From Sphingobacteriales bacterium (lineage in GTDB: Bacteria; Bacteroidota; Bacteroidia; Chitinophagales; Chitinophagaceae), in assembly GCA_016192105.1 (NCBI GenBank), contig JACPUV010000026.1, forward strand, positions 248,001-312,000: 64,000 bases of DNA, read 5' to 3'. Positions 37,867-47,318 of this stretch are shown in pieces. Position 1 is the stretch's first letter; each line of letters begins with the position of its first letter. The notes beneath the pieces were generated by a model. It had not been told where the DNA came from, did not search any database, and saw only the letters and a list, made by a program, of their open reading frames with translations. A program made the position numbers and the translations under genes.

Positions 37867-37899
37867 AAAAAAAGGCTGCACCAGTGACCTGGTACAGCC
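37867..37899 (-). terminator. Terminator of the SprB-cytochrome lipoprotein gene
   Basis: Minus-strand GGCTGTACCAG-gtca-CTGGTGCAGCC (one internal mismatch) followed by seven T, 25 bp after the stop at 37924. Confidence 0.88.
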
Positions 37900-37923
37900 C
37901 AAACATACACCATCATGAACCAA

Positions 37924-39252
37924 CTAATCGGTGAACTTACCACCAGCGTTAATCCAATTTGTAATTTTTTGTCTTTCCGACAGGGGTATCTGACCTGTAG
38001 GCGGCATGGCCGAAGGGCTGGCATCCACAGCTCTTGCCTTGATCCGGTCTTTAAACGTAACAATATTGCAATCCACCGTCCAGTTCATTCCTCCTTCCTG
38101 CTGGGTGTTATTATGACAGGGCACACAGTTTGCCTGCAATACCGCTTTTACATCCAGAAACAAGGGACCGGCAGGCAGGTTGGAAACTGCGGTGGAAGGA
38201 CTGTTCCCGTTGCAGCCATTGGCATCCTTTGCCTGTACCGTATAATTTCCGGCACCCAGGTTGGGGAATAAATTGGATACCTGGAACCCGCCGCCATTCA
38301 AACTATATGTATAAGGGCTCGTACCACCTGAAGCAGTGGCCGTAATTGATCCGTTATTCGCCATACAAGGTGTATTCCCTGCAACCGTATTGACGACTGT
38401 AATGGTTACACCGGCACATGGATTCGGTGCGGTCAATGTAAAATTGTTGGAACCGGTGCAGCCATTCCCATCCTTGGCAGTGATCGTATGTACGCCTGCA
38501 GCGAGGCCGTTAAAATTGCCGCTGGCCTGGAAAGCGCCCCCGTTGATGCTATAAGTAAACCCGGTGCTGCCGGATGCCGTAGCGGCAATACTTCCATCGG
38601 TAGTGGCGGCCCCGGTCGGGTTGGTCAGAGTGGCCGTTATGGTGATTGTAATCCCTGCACAGGGATTGGGGGCTGTAAGGGTAAAACTGGCACTGCCCAG
38701 GCAGCCATTACCGTCTTTGGCAACAATGGTATAAGCACCGGCTGCCAGCCCGGCGAAATTACCACTGGCCTGGAAGGCCCCGTTGTTGATGCTAAACGTA
38801 TAATTGCTGCTGCCGGATGCTGAAGCACTGATACTTCCGTCGCTTCCTGCCGGGGTGGTTGGATTGGTTACAGTACCCGTTACCGTTATAGTAACACCGT
38901 TGCAGGGATTGGGGGGATTGGCCACCGTAAATGTGGCGGCCCCGGTGCAACCGTTCGAATTCTTAGCGGTCACGGTATAAGTACCGGCTGCCAGTCCTGT
39001 AAAAGAAGTGGCTGACTGGTAGGCCCCGGCCCCGATCTTATAGGTAAATCCGCTGCCGCCACTGGCTGTTACGTTAATACTTCCGTCACTGCCGCCCACG
39101 GTCGTCGGGTTCGTCACTGATCCGTTTACGCTTACTGTAACGCCGTTACACGGATCAGGGGTGTCGCCCCCACCGCCTTTGCTGCAGGAATACACAATTA
39201 ATAATAATACGAGGATGACCGCACTCATGCGGGAGGTAAAAATTTGTTTCAC
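37924..39252 (-). CDS. Lipoprotein: four SprB-type repeats fused to a c-type cytochrome domain
   Basis: 442 residues. A type II signal peptide with lipobox VYSC (GTG start at 39252; an ATG at 39228 would also give a lipoprotein) is followed by four SprB-like repeats, each with NP-NGVTITV, a GSI-ASASG strand, an F-GLAAG-YTI-AKDGNGC unit and a cysteine. The last about 90 residues form a small heme domain: CVPCH (Cys376, Cys379, His380) with a possible distal Met416 in [15 protein letters not shown], the pattern of monoheme cytochromes attached to Bacteroidota surface proteins. The fusion suggests an anchored electron carrier on an adhesin-like stalk. Enzymatic partners are unknown. Confidence 0.82.
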   Translation of the reverse strand: MKQIFTSRMSAVILVLLLIVYSCSKGGGGDTPDPCNGVTVSVNGSVTNPTTVGGSDGSINVTASGGSGFTYKIGAGAYQSATSFTGLAAGTYTVTAKNSNGCTGAATFTVANPPNPCNGVTITVTGTVTNPTTPAGSDGSISASASGSSNYTFSINNGAFQASGNFAGLAAGAYTIVAKDGNGCLGSASFTLTAPNPCAGITITITATLTNPTGAATTDGSIAATASGSTGFTYSINGGAFQASGNFNGLAAGVHTITAKDGNGCTGSNNFTLTAPNPCAGVTITVVNTVAGNTPCMANNGSITATASGGTSPYTYSLNGGGFQVSNLFPNLGAGNYTVQAKDANGCNGNSPSTAVSNLPAGPLFLDVKAVLQANCVPCHNNTQQEGGMNWTVDCNIVTFKDRIKARAVDASPSAMPPTGQIPLSERQKITNWINAGGKFTD

Positions 39253-39315
39253 TTATGCTGGTTTTATATACTCAATCGCAGCACAGGAAATACAGGTTGC
39301 CTGGAAAAGTGCGTA

Positions 39316-40740
39316 CTATTTTTTTTGTTTATGGGGAACCAGTGCGGCAGGCTGTACCGTAACAGAGAATAAGATGCCGGCACTGTTCAGCCTGACTTTT
39401 CCATAACCTACACCGGTTAACGGAAGTTTCAAATAGGGTTCCGCGATGAAAGATATCCGGTCGGTTATTTTCCGTTGGTAACCACCTGAAAAACCCAGTA
39501 CGGTGAAAAAATGCTGGTTGCGGTTCCGTATGGTCCATTCTTTTTGCTGTGTGGCGCCCAAGGCCGAAGTCTTATAATAATAATCATAAGTTTCTCTTTT
39601 CATCAGGTAGGAGGAGAGACCGGCTGAAGCAAACCAACTGTGGTTTTTTCGGGCCCCGAAATGATAGCCGAGCGATACCGGTATCTCATAGACCCGGCAG
39701 TTGGCATCCACTTTCTCCAGGTAAGGGTAATAGGTATAGAAATTGGGCGGGGGATTATAAGCCGACGGTGAAGCCGAGTACAGTTTGGTAGCCTGGTAAA
39801 ACCCGGCGCGAATGGAAAACCGCTCTTTAATGATATATCCGATACCGGCCCCCGTTACAAGGCTCGTACGGCCCGGTTTACCGCTTTGGGTAAAACTGGC
39901 ATCTGGTCCGGCACTAATGGAAATGAATAAACTGTTTTTTTTCTGTTTCCCCGTATTCTTTTTCTGCGGTGCCGGTTGACTGCCGGCTACAGCCATTGCC
40001 GCACTGTCTGCTTTCTTTTCCGTGATGGCGACCTTCTCCGCCGCTTTGTCTATTTTCTTTTCCCCTCCATCTGCTGCGGCTGAAGGAACAATGACCGGTG
40101 AAGCGGGAACCGGGCTGACCGGTTCAAGCGGTTGTTTTGCCGAACCATCAGCAGCCGCGGAAGCCTGTGCCAGCGGGTCTGTCAAAGGCTGTTGCTTATC
40201 CTGATCCGGAACCGCCTGTTTCTTTTTCATTTTTTCCCTCGTATTCCCTGAACCCATACCAACCGGTTTCCTGTAATTGGATGGCAACAGGGATGGTCCC
40301 GCAGGATTTATCCCCTGCCTCTCCGGACCGGCAACAGGTACCGATGCAAGCGGGCCAGGTTTTGCAGTTGCCGGTTCACGGCTATTGGTAACAGGAGGAA
40401 TATTAACTGTTCTTCGCTGAACAGGGGTCTCCGCTCCGGCAGTTTCCAGGGATCCGGGAGCAAGGATACCAGTATCTCTTTTGCTTTCGTTTGCAGCAGC
40501 GGGTATATCAGTAATTGCGCTTTGTTTATCCAATACGGACTGTACCGTATAAACAATTCCTGTCCCGCCCAGTATAAAGAGCAATAAGAAGAGCAGGATA
40601 AACCGCCGGCGCCTGTCCTCCTTTCGGGGAAGGTGCTTGTCCAGCAGTTTATTCATCCGTCCCCAGGCTTCCTCATTGTAAGCCGGGTGGTGATTATCCG
40701 CCGCCTCCTTTATCTTCTTATCAAATTCTTCAAACTGCAT
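39316..40740 (-). CDS. Membrane protein with cytosolic head, one helix and C-terminal outer-membrane-barrel-like domain
   Basis: 474 residues. Residues 1-45 are charged and cytosol-like (FDKKIKEAADNHHPAYNEEAWGRMNKLLDKHL). A hydrophobic segment at about 46-66 (RFILLFLLLFILGGTGIVY) follows, then about 220 residues of Pro/Ala/Lys-rich linker, then from about 285 alternating beta strands of the PorT/OmpA-barrel type (SLFISISAGPDASFTQ, ERFSIRAGFYQATKLYSA, PVSLGYHFGARKNHSWFASAGLSSYL, ISFIAEPYLKLPL). It overlaps the 3' end of the ECF sigma gene by 11 bp, so it may act as a membrane-bound partner or regulator of that sigma factor. No classical anti-sigma motif is obvious. Confidence 0.75.
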   Translation of the reverse strand: MQFEEFDKKIKEAADNHHPAYNEEAWGRMNKLLDKHLPRKEDRRRRFILLFLLLFILGGTGIVYTVQSVLDKQSAITDIPAAANESKRDTGILAPGSLETAGAETPVQRRTVNIPPVTNSREPATAKPGPLASVPVAGPERQGINPAGPSLLPSNYRKPVGMGSGNTREKMKKKQAVPDQDKQQPLTDPLAQASAAADGSAKQPLEPVSPVPASPVIVPSAAADGGEKKIDKAAEKVAITEKKADSAAMAVAGSQPAPQKKNTGKQKKNSLFISISAGPDASFTQSGKPGRTSLVTGAGIGYIIKERFSIRAGFYQATKLYSASPSAYNPPPNFYTYYPYLEKVDANCRVYEIPVSLGYHFGARKNHSWFASAGLSSYLMKRETYDYYYKTSALGATQQKEWTIRNRNQHFFTVLGFSGGYQRKITDRISFIAEPYLKLPLTGVGYGKVRLNSAGILFSVTVQPAALVPHKQKK

Positions 40741-41338
40741 TTTTAGCTATTGAAATTTCGTTTTTTTTGAATAGAATCTGTTGCAACTGCCTTCTCGCTT
40801 TTGACAGGTTCGATTTCGAAGTCCCCGTTGAAATACCAAGGTGATTGGCAATCTCTTCGTGGCTCAGTCCCTCGATGATGAACAGGTTGAATACCGTCCG
40901 GTAACCGGGGGACAAATCCTGGACAGCCCGTATGATCTCATCATACGTCAGCTTTCCCAGGGCATCCTCATTTACAGACGGCATATGATACACCATATTA
41001 TCCAGCGAAGTCACCATCTGGTGCTTCTGGTATTTCCTGTAATGATCGATCGCTGTAAATACCATAATCTTACGCAGCCAGCCTTTAAAAGAACTGATCA
41101 CATCCGCATAAGCCGGTTTGTAGTGATGGATCTCCCGGAAAATCTTCAGGAACCCATCATTCAGAATTTCAATGGCATCGTCCTGGTTATTGACGTAACG
41201 GTCGCAGATAGCCATGGCATAGCCATAGAAAGAGCTGTAAATTACCTTCTGGCTCTCCCGGCTGTTGAGACCACAGGCCTCAACATGGTAGGTTAGTTCA
41301 TCCGCCGTTAACAATTGAGTGTAGTGTTTCGTCTCCAT
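40730..41338 (-). CDS. ECF-type RNA polymerase sigma factor
   Basis: 202 residues with sigma region 2 (YSSFYGYAMAICDRYVNNQDDAIEILNDGFLKIF, SSFKGWLRKIMVFTAIDHYRK) and region 4 (DLSPGYRTVFNLFIIEGLSHEEIANHLGISTGTSKSNLSKARRQL, a helix-turn-helix). It belongs to the extracytoplasmic-function class. The overlapping membrane gene downstream is the natural candidate for its controlling partner. Target promoters are not identifiable here. The start is the ATG at 41338. Confidence 0.9.
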   Translation of the reverse strand: METKHYTQLLTADELTYHVEACGLNSRESQKVIYSSFYGYAMAICDRYVNNQDDAIEILNDGFLKIFREIHHYKPAYADVISSFKGWLRKIMVFTAIDHYRKYQKHQMVTSLDNMVYHMPSVNEDALGKLTYDEIIRAVQDLSPGYRTVFNLFIIEGLSHEEIANHLGISTGTSKSNLSKARRQLQQILFKKNEISIAKNAV

Positions 41339-41541
41339 ATCGAAACTGGACAGGTCCTGGTTGCCTGATTAGTAGTAAAATAAACAAATTAACCGAATTG
41401 GTAATCAGGATACACGGAGATGTAACCGGGTGAATTAAAGTTCTTTACCAGTAGCCGCCGGCGGGGACTCCCCCGGTTCATAAAACTACTGATTTTCATG
41501 TATTTATGCCATTTCGGGTAGTAGCAGCCGGAAAGGAATTT

Positions 41542-41976
41542 TCAGGATTTTGCGGCGAGTAATTTTTCAAACCGTAATAATTCGCTGAGTTCCGCGGCAC
41601 TCAGTTGTTCATTGTTGTCATACCTCGACTTGAAAAACAAAACCCTTTTGTGTTGCGGATACCTGGTCAATATGGCATCGATCCGTTTTCCGGTCTCTTC
41701 ATCTTTGGTATAGAGGGGTGTTATTTCCGGCAGGGCCGACTTCTCACGGGTAGGTCTTTTAAGAATAATGGCTTCCAGGGTGGCCAGTTTTGCAGGGGGG
41801 ATGCTGCTGATCTTCGAAGCCTTGCCGTATAAACCCTGTAATTGTTTTTTGCTGAGTCCTCCCCGTTCCAGGTACTGAAATAAAAGGCTTTGGGTAAAAG
41901 CAGAATCCGGCCGGGCAGCCAGTACCGCCTCCAGCATATCTTTTATGATGTCCAGATCCGGGCGTATTCTTTTCAT
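41542..41976 (-). CDS. Hypothetical protein
   Basis: 144 residues from the ATG at 41976 (MKRIRPDLDIIKDML); an ATG at 41994 would add six residues. No domain is recognised. The sequence looks helical and basic, with FTQSLLFQYLERGGLSKKQLQGLYGKA and a C-terminal amphipathic segment (LSELLRFEKLLAAKS). There is no signal peptide or membrane segment, so it is cytosolic. The helix-loop pattern resembles small nucleic-acid-associated proteins, but this is only an impression. Confidence 0.6.
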   Translation of the reverse strand: MKRIRPDLDIIKDMLEAVLAARPDSAFTQSLLFQYLERGGLSKKQLQGLYGKASKISSIPPAKLATLEAIILKRPTREKSALPEITPLYTKDEETGKRIDAILTRYPQHKRVLFFKSRYDNNEQLSAAELSELLRFEKLLAAKS

Positions 41977-42083
41977 CCTGTAAATATATCGCATACCCGG
42001 CGGTTACGGGTTATTTGGGGCCGGCATCATTCCATAGCGGATCCTCCTTTACCGGGTGAGCTTAGCCGCGATCCTGTTAAAAC

Positions 42084-42110
42084 AAAAAAGTTACCAGCCT
42101 GGCCGGTAAC
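42084..42110 (-). terminator. Terminator of the DoxX-like gene
   Basis: Minus-strand GTTACC... GGTAAC stem with inner GC pairing followed by six T, 34 bp after the stop of the gene at 42144. Confidence 0.88.
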
Positions 42111-42143
42111 TCCCTGTTTTATGAATTGATGTACAAACAACAC

Positions 42144-42551
42144 TCAATCATTGTTATCCAGCTGAAAATGCTGGTGATAAGCACTGGCGGCAATATGCAG
42201 CGCAAAAGCGGCAATGGCACTGTCTTTTAATATGTTGATAAGGGCCAGTTGCCTCATTTCCTTATCCCCCGCATTGGTGTAATTGGGCAGGTGAATAGTC
42301 AGTATAAAAATAATCAGCAGCACAAACAGAAGATAACTCGAAAACTTAACATACTGGTTGGTGAGATAAGAGAGGGCAACCAGGATAAAAGCGCTGCCAA
42401 CGATATAAGCCCATTTAATTCCCAGCGGCAAAAAGTCAGGCACATAAACCAACAGGTCCCTGGGATACATAAAATGAAAGATCCCGAAGATAAACAAGAC
42501 GACCGCCAGGATATAGATGGCAATTCTTGAAATAACATGGAAGTGCTTCAT
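42144..42551 (-). CDS. DoxX-like small membrane protein
   Basis: 135 residues, four predicted helices. FIFGIFHFMYPRDLLVYVPDFLPLGIKWAYIVGSAFILVALS is characteristic of the DoxX/DoxD-like family in Bacteroidota. Members are often linked to thiosulfate/quinone oxidoreductase or stress functions, but small stand-alone versions such as this have no proven activity. Single gene with its own terminator. Confidence 0.7.
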   Translation of the reverse strand: MKHFHVISRIAIYILAVVLFIFGIFHFMYPRDLLVYVPDFLPLGIKWAYIVGSAFILVALSYLTNQYVKFSSYLLFVLLIIFILTIHLPNYTNAGDKEMRQLALINILKDSAIAAFALHIAASAYHQHFQLDNND

Positions 42552-42879
42552 AAATGATGGTTTTAGTTAAGTAAAAGGTACAAATTATATCAGTGCAACA
42601 GCATGATTTTGCATTTGCTGACAAAATTCATCTTTCCCGGTAAACAGGCTGATCAACGTCAGTAATGCAGCCAACATGCATCATATATATGCGTAGTTCC
42701 ACATCGTAAATTAACAGCAGTTGATTGATTGTTTAATCCATATTCCCTGCTGAACATTCCACTGATCCCATGTAAGGCTAACCAGCCGGCCGCGGGCGGG
42801 AGTTTTCTTCATCGCCTGCTTACCGTGAATAAAAGCAATAGCTGATTTAACTCTATTCGTAACCTTAAAAATCTTTGTT
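42552..42879. other. Intergenic region without a supported gene
   Basis: 328 bp between divergent genes. Near its right end, AATCTTTG (42870-42877) is a near match to TAnnTTTG, three bases before the ATG at 42880. Nothing else seen. Confidence 0.5.
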
Positions 42880-44352
42880 ATGAAAAAGATTTTACGCACC
42901 CTGTTAGCCGGGATGCTCCTGGTTGCACCTGCATCTGTATCCGCCCAATGTACGTTTGCCAACCCGGGTATCCGGCTGATTGCCCCACCGCTCACTACTC
43001 CGGGCGGTCAGTGTTCTGTAACGCTTGAAATGAGTTTTGATATTTTGCACAATCCCGGCGGAAAATACTTCTGGATCCATTTCTGGCCCACAGCTTCCTA
43101 TCCCAATTACAGTTATCCTACATCCGACCCTCCTACCACTTCTTCCGTCCCCGGTGGAAATGCCGCATTGGATAATTCCGTAGCCACCCTGGGCTTTTAC
43201 CACAAAGGCGGAACCCTGGATATTCAGCTCAGTTATCCCCCCGATAACAACGCCCCGAATTTCCAGTCCATCTATACGATCCAGGAAATAGAAAACGGGG
43301 GAGTGTTGCCGGGAGCTGACCGGTACACTATAACCGGTATTACCCTGCTTCTTCCGCAGGGATGTACCATTCCGCAGTCACTCACTGCGGACCTTTGGGA
43401 AAGCCAGGCCGCAAATGCCCAAACGATTGCCTGCGTTTCAAAAGGGACAGAACTGTATGTAAATGACCCGCGGTTAAACGGTGTCTTCTTTTGCCTGGTA
43501 CCCAGGGAATATTCATTTACTGTTCATTCCATCCGGACCACCGGGAGCCTGAATATTAATTATGACGTGTTTGTAGATAACGGGGACGGCCTGTTCAACC
43601 GGAGCAAGGATACCCTGAATATTAACACCGGGTCAGCCGTACTTAATGCGGCCAACAGTTTCACGTTTAATTCCGGGAGACTGGGTTATCTCCCCTACTC
43701 CGGCCAGAAGCCTTATGCCGACCAGTCCTTATGGGTTGTGCTCAGCAGCCCGGATTTACCAAATGAGATCTACACCCTGCTCTATAATTCCTGCATCATG
43801 TTACCAGCCCAGTTCGGTCTGTTCAGGGCAGCCCGGAACCAGGCCTACGCAGAACTGAACTGGACCACATTGTCAGAAGCCGATAACCAGGGGTTTTATA
43901 TAGAAAGAAGAACGGGTGAGGAAGAATGGACTGAGGCCGGGTTTGTAGCAAGCCTTGCACCCGATGGCAACAGCCAGGAAGCATTGTCCTATTCTTTTTC
44001 AGAAAGAAACGAGCGGGTTGCCGTTACCGAATACCGCCTGCGCCAGGCAGATATCCGGGGCAACATCAGTTACAGTGCGGTCCGCCTGGTAAAAGGATAT
44101 GGCCAGGCAAGCGAACTGCTGATCTACCCCAACCCCTCTGCTAACGGAGAGATCACCGTATTGGTCAATAAAGTCAGCACTCCGTATATGATCAGCGTCT
44201 ATGATATACAGGGAAAACTGGTTCACCAGCGTGTGAACTACCAGCAGCCTTCCCAGCTGATCACGGGTCTGCATTCCGGTATTTATACGCTAATCGTGAC
44301 ATTGCCGGGAACAACCGAAAAGATCACAGGCCGTTTCGTTATCAGCCGGTAA
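42880..44352 (+). CDS. Secreted protein with T9SS type A sorting domain
   Basis: 490 residues. A signal peptide (ending ASVSAQ) is followed by an unrecognised beta-rich domain (about 25-300) with YFWIHFWPTASYPNYSYPTSDP and LGFYHKGGTLDIQLSYPPD, an Ig-like domain (PAQFGLFRAARNQAYAELNWTT) and a type A sorting domain (ELLIYPNPSANGEITVLV ... LHSGIYTLIVTLPG). Function unknown; it should be secreted or surface-attached through T9SS. A strong terminator follows. Confidence 0.82.
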   Translation: MKKILRTLLAGMLLVAPASVSAQCTFANPGIRLIAPPLTTPGGQCSVTLEMSFDILHNPGGKYFWIHFWPTASYPNYSYPTSDPPTTSSVPGGNAALDNSVATLGFYHKGGTLDIQLSYPPDNNAPNFQSIYTIQEIENGGVLPGADRYTITGITLLLPQGCTIPQSLTADLWESQAANAQTIACVSKGTELYVNDPRLNGVFFCLVPREYSFTVHSIRTTGSLNINYDVFVDNGDGLFNRSKDTLNINTGSAVLNAANSFTFNSGRLGYLPYSGQKPYADQSLWVVLSSPDLPNEIYTLLYNSCIMLPAQFGLFRAARNQAYAELNWTTLSEADNQGFYIERRTGEEEWTEAGFVASLAPDGNSQEALSYSFSERNERVAVTEYRLRQADIRGNISYSAVRLVKGYGQASELLIYPNPSANGEITVLVNKVSTPYMISVYDIQGKLVHQRVNYQQPSQLITGLHSGIYTLIVTLPGTTEKITGRFVISR

Positions 44353-44367
44353 CTGAACATCAGCCTG

Positions 44368-44400
44368 AAAAACCCCTGCTCCCGCAGGGGTTTTCTTTTT
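44368..44400 (+). terminator. Intrinsic terminator
   Basis: AAAACCCCTGC-tcc-GCAGGGGTTTTCTTTTT, 15 bp after the secreted-protein gene; a strong GC stem with a T tail. Confidence 0.92.
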
Positions 44401-44510
44401 GCATCATAATCACAACCGTTTTATCTTTTTATCAGGCCATTCAATGATACAGGTCATTCCCCGCGGAAAGGGTCCAGTGTATGTTGCAGCGGTTTAAAAA
44501 ACGGCTTGCT

Positions 44511-46181
44511 ATGCTTACAGATATCGCTATCTCCCAGTCGGCTCCGATCCGGCATATCAAAGAAATCGCGGCTTCGATCGGGATCAGCAATAACGATCTT
44601 GAATACTATGGTAAATTCAAGGCCAAACTGCCCCTGAAACTGATCGATGAGGAACGGATCGGTCAACACCACCTGGTACTGGTTACCGCCATCACTCCTA
44701 CCCCGGCCGGGGAGGGAAAAACAACGATCTCCGTGGGACTGGCAGATGGTCTCAATAAGATCGGGAAAAAAGCCATGGCTGTATTACGGGAGCCGTCCCT
44801 GGGACCCGTGTTCGGGTTAAAGGGGGGCGCTACCGGCGGGGGGTATTCGCAGATCATACCCATGGAAGATATTAACCTGCATTTTACCGGCGATTTCGCG
44901 GCTATTGAAAAAGCGAATAACCTCCTAGCCGCCCTGATCGATCATAACCTGCAGAATAAAAAAAGAAGCCTGCAAATCGATCCCCGGACCATTGTCTGGA
45001 AAAGAGTGATGGATATGAATGACCGGGCCCTGCGCCATATCGTGATCGGGCTGGGCGGTACGGCCAATGGCATCACCCGGGAAGACGGATTCAATATTAC
45101 GCCCGCATCCGAGATCATGGCCATCCTTTGTATGAGTACCGGGATGGAAGACCTGAAAAAAAGACTCGGGAATATTTATATCGGCAGCACCTTCAGCGGG
45201 GAGCCGGTTTTTGCCCGTGACCTGAATGCGGTGGGTGCCATGGCCATCCTGCTGAAGGATGCGATCAAACCCAACCTGGTGCAAACCCTGGAAGGAAACC
45301 CGGCCCTGCTGCATGGCGGGCCATTTGCGAGCATCGCACAGGGTACCAATTCCATCCTTGCCACCAGGATGGGTTTATCAATAAGCGACTACGTGGTGAC
45401 CGAGGCCGGCTTTGCAGCTGATCTCGGCGCCGAAAAATTCTTTGATATCAAATGCGTAAGCGCGGGATTACGCCCCAAGGCCGTAGTACTGGTGGCCTCC
45501 ATCCGCGCCCTGCGTCATCACGGGGGTGCGAAGAAAGATGAACTGGCCATTCCGTCCGTACAGAAAGTGGAAAAAGGGCTGGCCAACCTGGGCAAGCACC
45601 TGGAGAATATGAAACTATTCGGAATGAAAGCCGTGGTGGCGATCAACCTGTTCCCGGGGGATACTGAAGAGGAGATCGCTTCAGTTAAAAAATATTGCAA
45701 CCGGTATGAAGTGGAAGCGATCAGCTGCACGGGTTTTACGGATGGCGGAAACGGCATGACCGAACTGGCGCATGCAGTGGCCGAACTGATTAAAAGGGAT
45801 GAAAGTGATTTCAGGCCCTTATATGAAAGAGAATTATCTATTGAAGAAAAAATTCACCGCATTGCTACCAAAGTGTACGGGGCGGATGCAGTGGAATATT
45901 CTGTAAAAGCACGGAACCAGCTTAAACATATCAAGGAACTGGGGTTTGAACAGATGCCGGTATGCATGGCCAAGACCCCGAAAAGCCTCTCAGACGATGA
46001 GCGCAAGACCGGGAGGCCCGAAAACTTTATCGTGACCGTCCGGGAATTTGAATTCGCGGCCGGGGCCGGTTTTGTGATCCCCATTCTCGGGGATATGATG
46101 CGGATGCCGGGATTACCTGTGGTGCCGGCGGCCGAGGGTATTGACATTGATGCTGATGGAAAAATTACCGGACTCAGCTGA
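44511..46181 (+). CDS. fhs: Formate-tetrahydrofolate ligase
   Basis: Makes 10-formyltetrahydrofolate from formate, ATP and tetrahydrofolate. From the ATG at 44511 it is 556 residues, the usual family length; an in-frame ATG ten codons upstream (44481) is possible. It shows the P-loop TPTPAGEGKTT (62-72), the REPSLGPVFGLKGGATGGGYSQIIPMEDINLHFTGD signature and the C-terminal LPVVPAAEGIDID region. It feeds one-carbon units into purine and Met metabolism. Single gene between two terminators and a convergent gene. Confidence 0.96.
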   Translation: MLTDIAISQSAPIRHIKEIAASIGISNNDLEYYGKFKAKLPLKLIDEERIGQHHLVLVTAITPTPAGEGKTTISVGLADGLNKIGKKAMAVLREPSLGPVFGLKGGATGGGYSQIIPMEDINLHFTGDFAAIEKANNLLAALIDHNLQNKKRSLQIDPRTIVWKRVMDMNDRALRHIVIGLGGTANGITREDGFNITPASEIMAILCMSTGMEDLKKRLGNIYIGSTFSGEPVFARDLNAVGAMAILLKDAIKPNLVQTLEGNPALLHGGPFASIAQGTNSILATRMGLSISDYVVTEAGFAADLGAEKFFDIKCVSAGLRPKAVVLVASIRALRHHGGAKKDELAIPSVQKVEKGLANLGKHLENMKLFGMKAVVAINLFPGDTEEEIASVKKYCNRYEVEAISCTGFTDGGNGMTELAHAVAELIKRDESDFRPLYERELSIEEKIHRIATKVYGADAVEYSVKARNQLKHIKELGFEQMPVCMAKTPKSLSDDERKTGRPENFIVTVREFEFAAGAGFVIPILGDMMRMPGLPVVPAAEGIDIDADGKITGLS

Positions 46182-46189
46182 TCCTGTGC

Positions 46190-47023
46190 TTACCCGAATT
46201 GCACGGATGTCATGTTCAATGAACCGGCAAGCAACTGATCATTAAAAAAAATCGGGGATTCATTTTTGTTTTGCAGCCCCAGTATGTACAGCAGGGGAAA
46301 ATAGTGATCCGGTGTCGGGATGGCCAGCCTGGCTGCTGCACCCCGTGCTTCATAGTTGATCAGGGCATTGTGATCCGCTTCGGTAATTTTCTTGTTGAAC
46401 CATTCGTGCATTTCAATAGCCCAGTCGTATCCAAAGCCAGGCTGATCCAGTTTATCCCAGGCCAGCATCCCCAGGTTATGTACCATATTACCACTACCGA
46501 TGATCAGCACCCTTTTGTTCCGTAAAGCGGCCAGCTCTTTTGCCAGGTTATAATGATACACAGCCGGCTTGCTGTAATCAATACTCAGTTGCAGCACAGG
46601 TATCGTTGCATCCGGATACATTTTGCGAACAATAGTCCAGGCCCCATGATCCAGCCCCCAGTCATGATCCAGTCCCGCATGGGTGGAACGGAGCAGCGCC
46701 CGGGTTTGCTCGGCCAGCAGGCTGTTACCCGGTGCCGGATACTGTACCGCGTACAATTCATCCGGGAAGCCGCCAAAATCATGGATGGTTCTCGGATGCT
46801 CCATGGCTGTGATAAATGTCCCGTTCGTCAGCCAGTGAGCGGAGATCACCAGTACGGCCTGGGGAGTACGGATCCCTTTGGCGGTTTTTTCCCACTGCTG
46901 ACTGAACACATTATCCTCAATGCCGTTCATCGGCGAACCGTGACCAATAAAGAGAACCGGCATCAGTGAATCCAGTTGTGTGTATTCATCAGTTATTTTT
47001 TTTAAACCGGATAATGTTGTCAT
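46190..47023 (-). CDS. ygiD: YgiD-type extradiol dioxygenase (DODA/class III)
   Basis: 277 residues of the LigB-like superfamily. Zinc-ligand histidines are visible in FIGHGSPMN, ISAHWLT, DWGLDHGAW and TPDHYFP. Homologs in plants and E. coli open the ring of 4,5-DOPA; the natural bacterial substrate is unknown. It ends 9 bp from the converging fhs gene. Confidence 0.88.
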   Translation of the reverse strand: MTTLSGLKKITDEYTQLDSLMPVLFIGHGSPMNGIEDNVFSQQWEKTAKGIRTPQAVLVISAHWLTNGTFITAMEHPRTIHDFGGFPDELYAVQYPAPGNSLLAEQTRALLRSTHAGLDHDWGLDHGAWTIVRKMYPDATIPVLQLSIDYSKPAVYHYNLAKELAALRNKRVLIIGSGNMVHNLGMLAWDKLDQPGFGYDWAIEMHEWFNKKITEADHNALINYEARGAAARLAIPTPDHYFPLLYILGLQNKNESPIFFNDQLLAGSLNMTSVQFG

Positions 47024-47214
47024 GACTTGTCTTTGTATAAGTGAACAGCTGCACTGTTAACTACCTTGTTAAATATCACCAATCTGCGGCGATCCTGCGC
47101 TCCGGATCCGAACGGGATTGGTAACTTACCACAATGCGCTTTTGTTTTCCAGGACAAAGATACGGGGGTATATTTATTTCAATGTTTAAACATTAATAAA
47201 ATTTAGTTAAACAT

Positions 47215-47238
47215 AACCCCGGCCTGTGCCGGGGCTGT
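47215..47238 (-). terminator. Probable aconitase terminator
   Basis: CCCCGGC-ctgt-GCCGGGG hairpin downstream of the aconitase stop, followed on the minus strand by a weak T/A-rich tail (TTATGTTTAAC). The T tract is poor, so strength is uncertain. Confidence 0.5.
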
Positions 47239-47318
47239 TATACTACGCTTATCCGCGAACCGGTCGTTCTGTTTAAATGTCTTCCGGCCAAAAATCCGCC
47301 ACGTCAGAAAAAGGGCGT

